Assembly (NCBI GenBank): GCA_041690255.1
Contig: JAWLHU010000001.1
Location: 372,001 to 436,000 of the forward strand
From: JAWLHU01 sp041690255
GTDB taxonomy: Bacteria > Bacillota > Sulfobacillia > Symbiobacteriales > Symbiobacteriaceae
Reading direction: 5' to 3'
DNA length: 64,000 nt
Shown: in pieces, positions 49,824 to 58,676 of the stretch
How positions within the stretch are numbered: the first letter of the stretch is position 1
Layout: each line of letters opens with the position of its first letter
Translations under genes and position numbers: made by a program
The notes under the pieces: model-generated
What the model saw: only the letters and a program-made list of their open reading frames with translations
The model's database searches: none
What the model was told of the DNA's origin: nothing

Positions 49824-50285
49824 ATGGAGGGAGAAGAGGGGGCAGATTCGGTGACGCCAACCAACGAACAGCATGAAACGGCCCTGGAACTGGCCCGGCT
49901 CCTGCCGGTGCTCGGTCTCATGGTGACCGAACCCCTGCCGGAGCTCCTTCGTGACTCCCGCAGTCAGATGATCCTGCTCCAGATCCTGAGCGCCCGGGGT
50001 GCCGCAACGGTCAGCGAGATGGCCGTTGCCATGGGCATCGCGGTGCCCACGGTCAGCACCATGGTCCGGAAGATGGTGGAGAAGGGGCTGCTGGAACGTA
50101 ACCAGGATCCGGAGGACTGGCGGAGCATCCGGCTTTCACTGTCAGCGGCCGGTCGGGAGCTTCTGCAGGAGATGGCTGAGCGCCGGGCTGAACGGGTTGG
50201 AGCGCTCCTGGAGCGTCTGCCGGCCGAGGAGCTTGCTACCATCCGGTCGGCGCTGCAGATTCTGGGGCGCCTGGTGGAGAAGTAG
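49824..50285 (+). CDS. MarR-family transcriptional regulator
   Basis: The 153-residue protein has a winged helix at about residues 45-110: SQMILLQILSARGAATVSEM, VPTVSTMVRKMVEKGLLERN and QDPEDWRSIRLSLSAAGREL (wing). N- and C-terminal helices form the dimer. It is divergent from the oxidase-like membrane gene, with a strong palindrome between them. The inducer is unknown. A Rho-independent terminator follows. Confidence 0.92.
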   Translation: MEGEEGADSVTPTNEQHETALELARLLPVLGLMVTEPLPELLRDSRSQMILLQILSARGAATVSEMAVAMGIAVPTVSTMVRKMVEKGLLERNQDPEDWRSIRLSLSAAGRELLQEMAERRAERVGALLERLPAEELATIRSALQILGRLVEK

Positions 50286-50324
50286 CCCTGACGAAATTGG
50301 TGGAGACTTCGGTTGGCGATATCC

Positions 50325-50353
50325 TCCCCCGCCGGCGAGCCGGCGGGGGTTTA
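50325..50353 (+). terminator. Terminator after the MarR gene
   Basis: CCCCCGCCGG / CCGGCGGGGG stem with short loop CGAG, then TTTAGG. T tract is short. Confidence 0.7.
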
Positions 50354-50423
50354 GGGTGGAAGCAGGAACCCGCGCACCAATCCAGAACCAACTACCTACT
50401 GCCATGACCAAGGAGGAGTCCTC

Positions 50424-50885
50424 CTGGAAACGCGAAAAGAAGTGACGATCTATACCGATGGTGCCTGCTCCGGCAACCCCGGCCCCGGCGGGTGGGGTGC
50501 GATCCTCATGACCGGCGAGCACAGGCGGGAACTGTCGGGCTTTGAGCCGCAGACCACCAACAACCGCATGGAGATCATGGCGGCGATCGAGGCGCTTCGG
50601 GCGCTGAAGTATCCCTGCCGGGTCCGGCTGTACAGTGACAGCGCCTACCTGGTCAACGCCTTCAAGCAGAACTGGCTGACCAACTGGCAGCGGAACGGAT
50701 GGCGGAACGCCAAGAAGGATCCGGTGGAGAACCAGGACCTCTGGCGCGAACTGCTCAATGTAGCCGCCGCCCACGAGGTCGAGTGGATCAAGGTGAAGGG
50801 GCACGCCGACAACCCGCACAACAACCGCTGCGACGAACTGGCGAGGGCGGCGATCGCCGCCGGGCGTTCATCGAAGGAGATGTGA
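50424..50885 (+). CDS. rnhA: Ribonuclease HI
   Basis: The protein of about 153 residues is RNase HI: TIYTDGACSGNPGPGGWGAI (catalytic Asp), TTNNRMEIMAAIEALRALK (Glu), LYSDSAYLVNAF (Asp), and the basic handle plus WIKVKGHADNPHNNRCDELA (His, Asp). The first clear ATG/GTG start, GTG 50442, lacks a good site. A CTG at 50424, 5 nt behind AAGGAGGAG, is in frame and gives LETRKEVTIYTDG, so I propose it, with a non-standard start. tsaD follows by 3 nt. Confidence 0.9.
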   Translation: METRKEVTIYTDGACSGNPGPGGWGAILMTGEHRRELSGFEPQTTNNRMEIMAAIEALRALKYPCRVRLYSDSAYLVNAFKQNWLTNWQRNGWRNAKKDPVENQDLWRELLNVAAAHEVEWIKVKGHADNPHNNRCDELARAAIAAGRSSKEM

Positions 50886-50888
50886 GAC

Positions 50889-51896
50889 GTGTCCGAAGGG
50901 CTGATCCTGGGAATCGAGTCCTCCTGCGATGAAACGGCAGCCGCCGTGGTCGCAGGGGGGCGACGTATCTTGTCGAATATTATCGCAAGCCAGATTGACT
51001 TGCACCAGAAGTATGGCGGGGTGGTCCCTGAGATCGCATCCCGCAAGCATCTGGAGCTGATCCTCCCCACGATCAAGGAGGCGCTGGTCGCCGCCGGCGT
51101 ATCGGTCCGGGAGATCGATGCGATCGCCGTCACCCACGGTCCCGGCCTCGTCGGGACCCTCCTGGTCGGCCTGTCGGCCGCCAAGGCGCTGGCATTCGCC
51201 CTGGACAAGCCCCTGATCGGGGTGAATCACCTGCAGGGGCATATTTACGCGAACTTCCTGACCGAGCAGGAGCCGGAGTTCCCGCTGGTCTGCCTGGTCG
51301 TCTCCGGTGGTCACACGGACCTGATCTACATGAAGGGCCACGGGGAGATGGAACTGCTCGGTCGCACGCTCGACGATGCCGCAGGCGAGGCCTTTGACAA
51401 GGTGGCCCGCTCGGTCGGACTCGGCTACCCGGGTGGTCCCCAGGTGGAGAAGCTGGCTGCATCGGGCGATCCCGAGGCGGTGCCGCTGCCCCGGGCCCAT
51501 ACCGGCGGTGTCTACGACTTCAGCTTCTCCGGCCTCAAGACGGCCGTTCTCCAGTACGTCCAGCGGACCGGACCGCTTGACGACCAGCAGCGGGCTGACC
51601 TGGCCGCCAGCTTCCAGCGGTCGGTTACGGGCGTCCTGGCAGCGAAGACGCTCAAGGCGGCCCAGGAGAAGGGTGTCAAGCAGGTGATCATCGCCGGGGG
51701 GGTCGCCTCCAACGGGGCGCTTCGCCGGGCCATGGTCGATACCCTGACGCCGCACGGGATCGCCGTAGGATACCCGCCGCCCGTGCTCTGCACCGACAAC
51801 GCTGCCATGATAGCTGCCGCCGGCCACTATCTCTGGCGCTCCGGCATTCGCAGCGAGCTGGACCTGAACGCAATCCCCGGTCTCGGTCTCCTCTAG
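50889..51896 (+). CDS. tsaD: tRNA N6-adenosine threonylcarbamoyltransferase TsaD
   Basis: The 335-residue ASKHA-fold enzyme (ILGIESSCDETAAAVV, HQKYGGVVPEIASRKHLELI with metal-binding His, TLDDAAGEAFDKVARSVG, GGVASNGALR) transfers the threonylcarbamoyl group to A37 of tRNA. GTG start behind AAGGAGATGTGAGAC. It is separated from tsaE-tsaB by 2.6 kb of unrelated genes, while in many Firmicutes all three stand together. Confidence 0.96.
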   Translation: MSEGLILGIESSCDETAAAVVAGGRRILSNIIASQIDLHQKYGGVVPEIASRKHLELILPTIKEALVAAGVSVREIDAIAVTHGPGLVGTLLVGLSAAKALAFALDKPLIGVNHLQGHIYANFLTEQEPEFPLVCLVVSGGHTDLIYMKGHGEMELLGRTLDDAAGEAFDKVARSVGLGYPGGPQVEKLAASGDPEAVPLPRAHTGGVYDFSFSGLKTAVLQYVQRTGPLDDQQRADLAASFQRSVTGVLAAKTLKAAQEKGVKQVIIAGGVASNGALRRAMVDTLTPHGIAVGYPPPVLCTDNAAMIAAAGHYLWRSGIRSELDLNAIPGLGLL

Positions 51897-51909
51897 CGCC
51901 ACTGAACAG

Positions 51910-52416
51910 GTGGGGGTGTTCTTCCTGGGCCGCCGACTGACCAAGCTCCCGGACTACGGGCCGCTCAATCCGCTCCAGTACTGGTACCGGCATATCAACC
52001 CGCTGCGGGTGGTCTGGAACTTCCTCTGCATCTACCTGGCGAAGTACTCGCCCTCCCTGGAGTTGAAGCGATTCCTCTACGGTCTGACCGGGGCGAAGAT
52101 CGGCAGGAACGTCTCCGTTGGCCTGGCGGTGGTCTTCGACATCTTCTATCCGCATTTGATCTCGATTGAGGAGAACTCGGTGATCGGGTATAACACGGTC
52201 ATCCTCTGCCACGACTTCCGGGTGAAGGAGGCCTTGATCGGGCCGGTTCACATTGGTCGGGACGTGCTGGTGGGGGCCAACTCGACGATTCTCCCGGGCG
52301 TCGTGATCGGCGACGGCGCGCAGGTAGGTGCCATGAGCCTCGTCAACAGGGATATCCCGCCAGGGGTCTTCGCCGGGGGGGTACCCGCTCGGGTCCTTCG
52401 GCAAGAGGAGTCGTAG
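51910..52416 (+). CDS. Hexapeptide-repeat (left-handed beta-helix) acyltransferase
   Basis: The 168-residue protein has an N-terminal amphipathic helix (about 1-55: YGPLNPLQYWYRHINPLRVV) and then hexapeptide turns (TGAKIGRNVSVGLAVVFDI, VIGYNTVILCHDFRV, VLVGANSTILPGVVIGDGAQ, FAGGVPARVLR). It resembles maltose/galactoside O-acetyltransferase-type enzymes, acting on sugars or cell-surface lipids. GTG start behind CAGGTGGGG, 14 bp past tsaD. Confidence 0.85.
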   Translation: MGVFFLGRRLTKLPDYGPLNPLQYWYRHINPLRVVWNFLCIYLAKYSPSLELKRFLYGLTGAKIGRNVSVGLAVVFDIFYPHLISIEENSVIGYNTVILCHDFRVKEALIGPVHIGRDVLVGANSTILPGVVIGDGAQVGAMSLVNRDIPPGVFAGGVPARVLRQEES

Positions 52417-52463
52417 GGCTCAGTCATGGTTCTGGACCATAGCATGGAAGAAAAGGTGAAAGG

Positions 52464-53375
52464 GTGGATAAGGTGAGCGGAGTCGAGATTCTGCAAGCGA
52501 TCCAGTCGATCCAGTCGCCACTGTTGGACCGCCTCTTCGGGATCATCACCAACCTGCACCACGAGACCGTCTACATTCTGGTCCTGCCGCTCGTTTACTG
52601 GCTCTATGACAAGCGCTTTGGCCGGTACATGTTCTCGGTCTTCGCCCTGGGCTTCTGGACGAACGATCTCCTGAAGGACTCCTTCCAGACGATCCGCCCC
52701 GACTCTGACGTGGTGCGGGTGATCTACGCCGAAACGGGAGGCGGGTTCGCTTTTCCCAGCGGCCACGCACAGACCCCGCTCATCTTCTGGGGGGCGCTGG
52801 CGGCCCAGTTCCGCCGCCCCTGGTTCACCTGGTTTATCGGCATGATGGTCTTTCTGATCGGCTTCTCGCGCCTCTACCTGGGGTTGCACTGGCCGCTTGA
52901 CGTGATCGGTGGCTGGGCGATTGGCCTGATCGTCCTGCTGATCCTTCAGCGCACCCAGTCGTTCTGGGCGGGTGACCGGCAGGGCCTTGTGACCAAGCTG
53001 GGCCTGGCCCTGGTTCTGCCCGGCGGTGTGCTGGCACTCTCCGGCCTGATCAGCCCACACGGGGTGGAACCGCTTGTCTGGGTCTTTGCCGGCGTCTATG
53101 CCGGGCTCATGACCGGATCGGCCCTGGAGGAGGAGTATATCGGCTTCGACCCGCGGGTCGGTTCCGCCCTTACCCAGATCCTGAAGGTCGTCGTCGGCCT
53201 GGCGATCCTGCTGGCGGTCAAGGAGGGGCTGAAGCTCGTCCTGCCCGATACCGGCTGGGCCGATATGATTCGCTACTTCGCGGTCGCCCTGAGCGCCACA
53301 CTCCTGTCTCCCTGGCTCTTCCGCCGCTTCCTCGCCGCCCCACCGACCCGCCCGAACAAGAGAACAAGGAGCTGA
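52464..53375 (+). CDS. PAP2-family membrane phosphatase
   Basis: The 303-residue protein has about six to seven membrane helices and the acid-phosphatase-like motifs KDSFQTIRP, FAFPSGHAQTP and SRLYLGLHWPLDVIGG. It dephosphorylates lipids such as phosphatidate, or undecaprenyl-PP (BcrC-like) given the wall genes nearby. GTG start behind GAAAAGGTGAAAGG. It is followed 3 bp later by the carbonic anhydrase gene. Confidence 0.9.
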   Translation: MDKVSGVEILQAIQSIQSPLLDRLFGIITNLHHETVYILVLPLVYWLYDKRFGRYMFSVFALGFWTNDLLKDSFQTIRPDSDVVRVIYAETGGGFAFPSGHAQTPLIFWGALAAQFRRPWFTWFIGMMVFLIGFSRLYLGLHWPLDVIGGWAIGLIVLLILQRTQSFWAGDRQGLVTKLGLALVLPGGVLALSGLISPHGVEPLVWVFAGVYAGLMTGSALEEEYIGFDPRVGSALTQILKVVVGLAILLAVKEGLKLVLPDTGWADMIRYFAVALSATLLSPWLFRRFLAAPPTRPNKRTRS

Positions 53376-53378
53376 ACC

Positions 53379-53897
53379 ATGCGCTACGCACTCGGTGACC
53401 AGATGCCGAAGATCGCAGAGGACGTCTATATTGCACCGAACGCCACGGTCATCGGCAGCGTCACCCTGGAGGCCGGGGCCTCCGTCTGGTTCGGGGCCAC
53501 GCTCCGCGCCGATGTCGATACGATTTCCGTCGGGAGCGGAACCAACATCCAGGACGGGAGCGTCGTACATTGTGACAAGGGAATGCCGACCACCATCGGG
53601 CAGGAGGTCACCGTTGGCCATGCCTGCATCATACACGGATGCACGATCGGTGATCACTGCCTGATCGGCATGGGTTCCACCATTTTGAACGGGGCCCGCC
53701 TGGGTGATAACTGCCTGGTCGGTGCCGGCTCGCTGATCACAGAGGGCAAGGAGTTTCCGCCGGGTTCGGTGATCATGGGGCGACCCGCCAAGGTGGTCCG
53801 ACAGGTCGGCGATGCGGAACTGGCCATGATCCGCCGGGGGGCCGAGACCTACCGGCAGAATGCTCAACGGTACTCCCAGGAACTGCGCCCGGTTTAG
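53379..53897 (+). CDS. Gamma-class carbonic anhydrase family protein
   Basis: The 172-residue left-handed beta-helix protein (VYIAPNATVIGSVTLEAGAS, SVVHCDKGMPTTIG, VTVGHACIIHGCTIGDHCLI) has the three zinc His (VHC, GHAC, IHGC) of gamma carbonic anhydrases. Many CaiE/YrdA-like relatives lack activity. GAACAAGGAGCTGAACC precedes the ATG, 3 bp after the PAP2 gene. Confidence 0.92.
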   Translation: MRYALGDQMPKIAEDVYIAPNATVIGSVTLEAGASVWFGATLRADVDTISVGSGTNIQDGSVVHCDKGMPTTIGQEVTVGHACIIHGCTIGDHCLIGMGSTILNGARLGDNCLVGAGSLITEGKEFPPGSVIMGRPAKVVRQVGDAELAMIRRGAETYRQNAQRYSQELRPV

Positions 53898-53954
53898 CAG
53901 CCGGTTGGTTCCGTCAACACTGTAGAAAAGTCATCCCACCAAGGGGGAAGCCCG

Positions 53955-55373
53955 GTGCTCAAGGCCCAGAAAGTCCACTTCATCGCGATCGGCGGCTATG
54001 GCATGAGCGGTCTGGCCATGGTTCTGCTGAAGCTCGGCGTAAAGGTCTCCGGTTCTGACGTGGCCGCTTCGGAGCGCACGGCCAAGCTCGAGGCGGCGGG
54101 CGCCGAGGTGCATATCGGGGCGCATGACGCTGCTTTCATTGAGGGGGCGGATACGGTCGTATACTCCACCCAGGTGCCGGATGAGAATCCGGAACTGGCG
54201 GCCGCCCGCGCCAGAGGGTTGCGGGTCATGCACCGCTCTGAGCTGCTGGCGGAGTTTGTCAACCGGCAGTCGGGCATTGCCATGGCAGGCACGCACGGGA
54301 AGACGACGACCACATCCATGGTCGCGCTCTTATTCGAACGGGGTGGTCTGGACCCGACCGTCCTGGTCGGCGGGGAGATGGAGGCGATCGGCGGCACCGG
54401 GAAGGCTGGTCACAGCCCGTGGGTCGTGGCCGAGGCCGACGAGTCGGACCGCTCCTTCCTGCGGTATTCGCCCGCCGTCACGATCGTGACCAATGTCGAA
54501 GCGGAGCACCTGGAGTACTGGGAAGGCTCCTTCGCGAAGATCAAGGAGGGTTTTCGCCAGTACCTGAGCCAGGTGAAGCCCGGCGGGCTGGCGATCCTCT
54601 GCGCCGACGATCCCACCCTGCTGGCCATGGGACGGGAGCTGCAGGCCCGGCCATCGACGCAGGCCGCAGAGGTGGTCTTCTACGGCACGGTGGCGGAGGC
54701 CCGCTGGCAGGCGCGGAACATCCATCCGTGGGAGAGGGGTATCGCCTACGACTGCCTGCGCGACGGCAAGCTCCTGGGCGAGGTCCGCCTGCCGGTGCCG
54801 GGACGGCACAACGCACTGAACTCTCTCGGGGCGATCGTGGCGGGCGACCATGCCGGCCTCTCCTTCGAGCAGATGCGGACGATCCTCGCCGGGTTTGGGA
54901 ACGCCAAGCGGCGGTACCAGGTCTGGGCTGACGTGAACGATATTCTCGTGGTCGACGACTACGCCCATCATCCCACCGAGATTCAGGCCACCCTGACGGC
55001 GGCCAAGGAGCGGGAAGGGCGCCGGGTCGTGGCGGTCTTCCAGCCGCAGCGGTACTCCCGGACCCACTGGCTCATGGACCAGTTCGCTGAGTCGTTCGGG
55101 AATGCCGACGATCTGATTCTGACCAAGATCTACTCCCCGCCCGGCGAGCAGCCGATCCCGGGCGTCTCCGCAGAGGTGCTGGCCGCCCGGATTGAGGAGA
55201 ACACCGGGCGAAAGGTGACGCTCCTCTCCGACAAGGAAGAGATCCTGAAGCGGTTGCGGGAGACCGTGCAGCCAGGGGACACGGTGCTGACCATGGGCGC
55301 CGGCGATATCTGGACCGTGGCCCGTGACCTGGCCCGGGAGTTGAGGGAGCGCAGCGGCGTGCACCAGGATTAG
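53955..55373 (+). CDS. murC: UDP-N-acetylmuramate--L-alanine ligase
   Basis: The 472-residue Mur ligase has an N-terminal Rossmann-like domain (VHFIAIGGYGMSGLAMVLLK), the ATP-binding motif MAGTHGKTTTTSMVALL, central residues AEADESDRSFLRYSP, and a C-terminal domain with VVDDYAHHPTEIQATLTAAK. It adds L-Ala to UDP-MurNAc. GTG start behind AAGGGGGAAGCCCG. No other mur genes adjoin; murA is 4.9 kb away. Confidence 0.96.
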   Translation: MLKAQKVHFIAIGGYGMSGLAMVLLKLGVKVSGSDVAASERTAKLEAAGAEVHIGAHDAAFIEGADTVVYSTQVPDENPELAAARARGLRVMHRSELLAEFVNRQSGIAMAGTHGKTTTTSMVALLFERGGLDPTVLVGGEMEAIGGTGKAGHSPWVVAEADESDRSFLRYSPAVTIVTNVEAEHLEYWEGSFAKIKEGFRQYLSQVKPGGLAILCADDPTLLAMGRELQARPSTQAAEVVFYGTVAEARWQARNIHPWERGIAYDCLRDGKLLGEVRLPVPGRHNALNSLGAIVAGDHAGLSFEQMRTILAGFGNAKRRYQVWADVNDILVVDDYAHHPTEIQATLTAAKEREGRRVVAVFQPQRYSRTHWLMDQFAESFGNADDLILTKIYSPPGEQPIPGVSAEVLAARIEENTGRKVTLLSDKEEILKRLRETVQPGDTVLTMGAGDIWTVARDLARELRERSGVHQD

Positions 55374-55374
55374 G

Positions 55375-55396
55375 CGGGCGGGGGAGACCCCGCCCG
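55375..55396 (+). terminator. Hairpin after murC
   Basis: Perfect 9-bp stem CGGGCGGGG / CCCCGCCCG with GAGA loop. No T tract follows, so termination is doubtful. Confidence 0.35.
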
Positions 55397-55423
55397 ATGA
55401 CTGCTACGCGGGAGGTCTGGAGG

Positions 55424-56275
55424 ATGTACCTGAAGCCGGTGCACAAGATTGGAATCATGGCCCTGAGCCTGGCCGCCCCCCGCCAGTTGGCCGCCCTTAT
55501 GCTCCGGGTGCCGGTCACGTTGCCGGCCGGGCCCGTGGAGGCCGACGCAGAGGCGGAGCAGGTACAGTTTTCCACCACAGATGGTGCGGTCTGCCGGGGC
55601 TGGTGGCTGCGGCCCCGGACGGGGGCCGAGGATCGGGCAGTGGTGTTGGCCCACGGCTGGACAAGCCAGTACCAGCGCATGGAGATGTTCCTGGAGCCGC
55701 TCCTCGCGGCGGGGAACCAGGTGCTGTTGTACGACGCCCGGGGCCATGGCGGGAGTGACCCGACCCCTTACTGCTCGCTCCGGCAGTTCAGCGACGACCT
55801 GCACCATGCCATTCGCTTTGCCCGGGGACGGGTGAGCCGGGTGGCGGTGATCGGCCATTCGCTGGGGGCATCGGCGGCGATTGTGACGACGGCGGAGGGT
55901 TCCGGTGTGGAGTGGCTGGTGACCGTGGCCGCTTTCGCCGACCCGTTCAGGGCCTCTGCCGATCTCCTGGACGCGGAGCAGCTCCCTGGAGAGACGATCA
56001 TGCAGCGGATCGGGCCGTTTGTCGAGTCGTACATTGGCTGTCGCTTCGAGTCGATTGCCCCCGAGCGGCGGATCCGGGAGATCCAGGTTCCCCACCTGCT
56101 GATCCACGGCACAGCCGACGAGGTCGTGCCCGTCTCGCACTACCACCGGCTCACGGCAGCGGCCGGTCCGAATGTGCAACCGCTCCTCATTCAGGGGGCG
56201 GACCACAACTCAGCCAAGGTCGACCCCGATGTGCTTCGGCGCATCGCGGAGTTCGCGCGAGCCGGATCGCGCTGA
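55424..56275 (+). CDS. Alpha/beta-hydrolase-fold protein
   Basis: The 283-residue protein has the nucleophile elbow AVIGHSLGASAAIVT (Ser about 145), an oxyanion region AVVLAHGWTSQYQRMEMFLE, and a late His in GADHNSAKVDPDV; the acid is likely in LLIHGTADEVVPV. N-terminal hydrophobic residues (ALSLAAPRQLAALML) may be a membrane anchor. It resembles YqjL/BAAT-like hydrolases; substrate unknown. The ATG at 55424 is behind GGGAGGTCTGGAGG; the ATG at 55397 has no site. Confidence 0.85.
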   Translation: MYLKPVHKIGIMALSLAAPRQLAALMLRVPVTLPAGPVEADAEAEQVQFSTTDGAVCRGWWLRPRTGAEDRAVVLAHGWTSQYQRMEMFLEPLLAAGNQVLLYDARGHGGSDPTPYCSLRQFSDDLHHAIRFARGRVSRVAVIGHSLGASAAIVTTAEGSGVEWLVTVAAFADPFRASADLLDAEQLPGETIMQRIGPFVESYIGCRFESIAPERRIREIQVPHLLIHGTADEVVPVSHYHRLTAAAGPNVQPLLIQGADHNSAKVDPDVLRRIAEFARAGSR

Positions 56276-56299
56276 GACAAGGGGGAGGGGGGCAGCTGG

Positions 56300-57544
56300 A
56301 TGGAAAGGGAGATGGTGCTTGAGCGGTATCGATTGGCCCTGGCCCTGATCCCCGATGCCGATGTCGCCGGGGATCTCTTTATGCGTGCCCGCAGTGAGGC
56401 GGATCTGCGCCGACTGGCCGGGCGCTGGCGGGAGAAGCAGGGGCTCGGCCCGGCGGACGGGGTGGTGGAGCTGCCGTTGCTGGACTCGTTCCAGGAGGAG
56501 CACGCGCTGCACCTGCACTGGCGGGGGCGGGCTCGCCTGCGCACCGCCCTGGGGCTGGGGGTGGGGCTGATCGCCCTGCTTGCCATGGCCCTGGCTCTCT
56601 GGCGATGGCAGACCGCATGGCTCCCGCCGGGTTACACGGGGCCACCGCTTGCCACTATCCCCCTGCGGGATGGGCTGAGCGTCAGCATCTACCAGGTCGA
56701 AGCGACTCACGGCCAGGTGGAGGTCAGGTGGGAACTGCGGGGGCCGAGGGCGGAGCAGGTGGGGGCAGGGCTGGTCCCTGCGCTCTCGGTCACCGGTATC
56801 GAGGGGTCGCTGGAGCAGTCTACCGAGCGGCAGGTGGTCAGCTCGCGGCGGGTCTTCGGCCGCACGACCTACGAGGTCTTCATGACGACCGATGAGACGG
56901 TGAGGCTGTTTGACACCATCCTCCCGGTGAAGCGCCTCGACACCGAGATGGTGATCCCGCTGCAGATCGCGAGCGACGAGTATGGGGTCATGCTGGAGGA
57001 GTTGGTGCTGGCCCCCGATTCGACCCGCCTCCGTTACCGGGCTGAGACCCCGCCCGGCGGCGAGCCGGCCCAGGTGGGGACGATCAAGGCTGGGTCGCAC
57101 CTGGGCTTGCCCGTCGGCGCACCCGTGCGGCTGGACCAGTCGGGGCTCATGGAGGTGCGCTATGACCCCATCCCCCATGGGGTGACGCACGTGGTGATCA
57201 GCCTGCAATCCCCGCTGGTACTGGTGCGCGACGTGGTTTACGGCCTGCCGAACCCCCAGATACTCTCCGAGTTCACCCGCTACGGCGATCGGATCCAGGC
57301 GATCTACCGGCCAAACGCGCTCTTTCCCCGCATGGGTCCGGGGCGGATGCCGGTCTTCGTGGACAGCGAGGGGAACCGGTACGAGACGGTAGAGAATCCG
57401 CCCCAGGGTTGGGACGGGGAGGTCAAGTTCTCACTGGTGGTGGAGAACCCCCCGCCCGACGTGGAGTTCACCCAACTGATCATCCCCGAATCGCTTCGCT
57501 CGGGTGACCTGCGGCGGATCACGATCGATCTCACGAACATCTAG
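56300..57544 (+). CDS. Single-pass membrane protein of unknown function (DUF4179-like layout)
   Basis: The 414-residue protein has a cytoplasmic N-terminal part (about 90 residues, helical), one membrane helix (ALGLGVGLIALLAMALALWR), and a large outer domain rich in beta strands. The layout is like anti-sigma-type DUF4179/DUF5643 proteins, but I could not match the sequence to a family. No sigma gene is next to it. GGGGGAGGGGGGCAGCTGG precedes the ATG. It follows the hydrolase gene by 24 bp. Confidence 0.65.
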   Translation: MEREMVLERYRLALALIPDADVAGDLFMRARSEADLRRLAGRWREKQGLGPADGVVELPLLDSFQEEHALHLHWRGRARLRTALGLGVGLIALLAMALALWRWQTAWLPPGYTGPPLATIPLRDGLSVSIYQVEATHGQVEVRWELRGPRAEQVGAGLVPALSVTGIEGSLEQSTERQVVSSRRVFGRTTYEVFMTTDETVRLFDTILPVKRLDTEMVIPLQIASDEYGVMLEELVLAPDSTRLRYRAETPPGGEPAQVGTIKAGSHLGLPVGAPVRLDQSGLMEVRYDPIPHGVTHVVISLQSPLVLVRDVVYGLPNPQILSEFTRYGDRIQAIYRPNALFPRMGPGRMPVFVDSEGNRYETVENPPQGWDGEVKFSLVVENPPPDVEFTQLIIPESLRSGDLRRITIDLTNI

Positions 57545-57560
57545 GCGGGACGCGCAAAAC

Positions 57561-57595
57561 GGGGCCCATCCACGGTGGATGGGCCCCTGTCTTAT
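57561..57595. terminator. Terminator between converging genes
   Basis: A perfect 12-bp stem GGGGCCCATCCA / TGGATGGGCCCC with a 3-nt loop, then TGTCTT. Confidence 0.8.
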
Positions 57596-57604
57596 GCCGC
57601 CGCC

Positions 57605-58228
57605 TCACTCATAGTGTGGTGACCGGTGCTGCGGATCGACCAGTTCCCGGTACTTGCGGATCACAGCCTTCATGTCCGTCCAGACGTCCCGCTTCTTGCT
57701 GGGGTCACGGAGCAGCGCCGCCGGATGGTAGGTCGGCATGAACCAGATCCCTTCCTTCTCAATCCACTGCCCTCTCATCCGGGTGATGCGGGCCTGCGGA
57801 TCGATCAAGCCCTGCAGGGCCGTCGCCCCAAGCAGGACGACAACCCGGGGCTGGAGCAGCCGGATCTGCGCCCGCAGGTTAGGCCAGCAGGCGGCCCGCT
57901 CGTCGGGCTCCGGCACCCGGTTGCCCGGCGGGCGGCACTTCACCACATTGGCGATGTAGCAGTTCTGCTCCCGGTCGAAGCCGGAGGCCTCCAGGATCCT
58001 GTCCAGAAGCTGACCCGCCTTACCCACAAAGGGGCGCCCCAGGCGGTCCTCGTCGGCGCCGGGCCCCTCGCCAATGCAGAGCAGCTTGGCCGTAGGGACC
58101 CCCTCGCCGAATACCACCTGGGTACACCCTTCTCGCAACCGGCAGGCGTGGCACTCTCGGACGGCCCGGGCCAGCGCATCCATGTCGGGCAGTTGGTCCA
58201 GGGCGGTTGGCTCTCCCGCGTAGATCAA
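57605..58228 (-). CDS. Type-4 (Fe-S) uracil-DNA glycosylase
   Basis: The 207-residue glycosylase has the type-4 signature GEGPGADEDRLGRPFVGKAG, QLLDRILEASG, and Fe-S cysteines (CHACRLREGC, VVKCRPPGNRVPEP, AACWPNL), and the catalytic end YHPAALLRDPSKKRD. It removes uracil from DNA and is usual in thermophiles and many Firmicutes. The TTG at 58228 has GAGAGG spaced 8 nt; GTG at 58237 overlaps that site and is less likely. Confidence 0.93.
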   Translation of the reverse strand: MIYAGEPTALDQLPDMDALARAVRECHACRLREGCTQVVFGEGVPTAKLLCIGEGPGADEDRLGRPFVGKAGQLLDRILEASGFDREQNCYIANVVKCRPPGNRVPEPDERAACWPNLRAQIRLLQPRVVVLLGATALQGLIDPQARITRMRGQWIEKEGIWFMPTYHPAALLRDPSKKRDVWTDMKAVIRKYRELVDPQHRSPHYE

Positions 58229-58293
58229 CAGACTCACCTCTCTCAGGCATCTGCTGATCTCTTCGAGAACAGGCCCGGCCAGCCCTGCGTGTC

Positions 58294-58512
58294 CTACTCC
58301 TGAACCCCTTCCTTACTCAGGCTGACCCGCCGGTAGTGGCTCAGATCCGCCTGCTCACTCGACTGCTCGTACATCGCCTGGAGCAGGGCGCCCATCTCGC
58401 CATCGTCATCGTACAGGCCAGCCGCCGCCCGCAACTCCAGCGTTCCGGGTTTGGTGCTGTTGATCACGTAGCTCGCCATCTCCATAGGTGTCCGGGTCTC
58501 ATTCTTCGACAT
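58294..58512 (-). CDS. Small hypothetical protein
   Basis: The 72-residue hydrophilic protein (MSKNETRTPMEMASYVINST, LELRAAAGLYDDDGEMGALL, YEQSSEQADLSHYRRVSLSK) is not recognised. GGAGGTGGTCGATTC precedes the ATG at 58512. It shares an orientation with the UDG gene 65 bp downstream. A helical core and charged ends suggest a soluble protein-binding role, but nothing fixes a function. Confidence 0.6.
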   Translation of the reverse strand: MSKNETRTPMEMASYVINSTKPGTLELRAAAGLYDDDGEMGALLQAMYEQSSEQADLSHYRRVSLSKEGVQE

Positions 58513-58600
58513 GAATCGACCACCTCCGCTCACTCTTAGCGTTTGCGAACCGCATGGAGCGCCATACTAGGGAGGGTTCATTACAATTCGCGAATGGCTG

Positions 58601-58629
58601 TTGAATCCACATATTCACTATGGTATAAT
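58601..58629 (+). promoter_or_regulatory. Sigma-A-type promoter of guaB
   Basis: -35 TTGAAT (58601-58606), 17-bp spacer, -10 TATAAT (58624-58629), 47 bp before the ATG. Confidence 0.85.
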
Positions 58630-58676
58630 GCCACAAATTCAGAGCGGTGGCGCTCTAGGGATAAGCGGAGGTTCAG

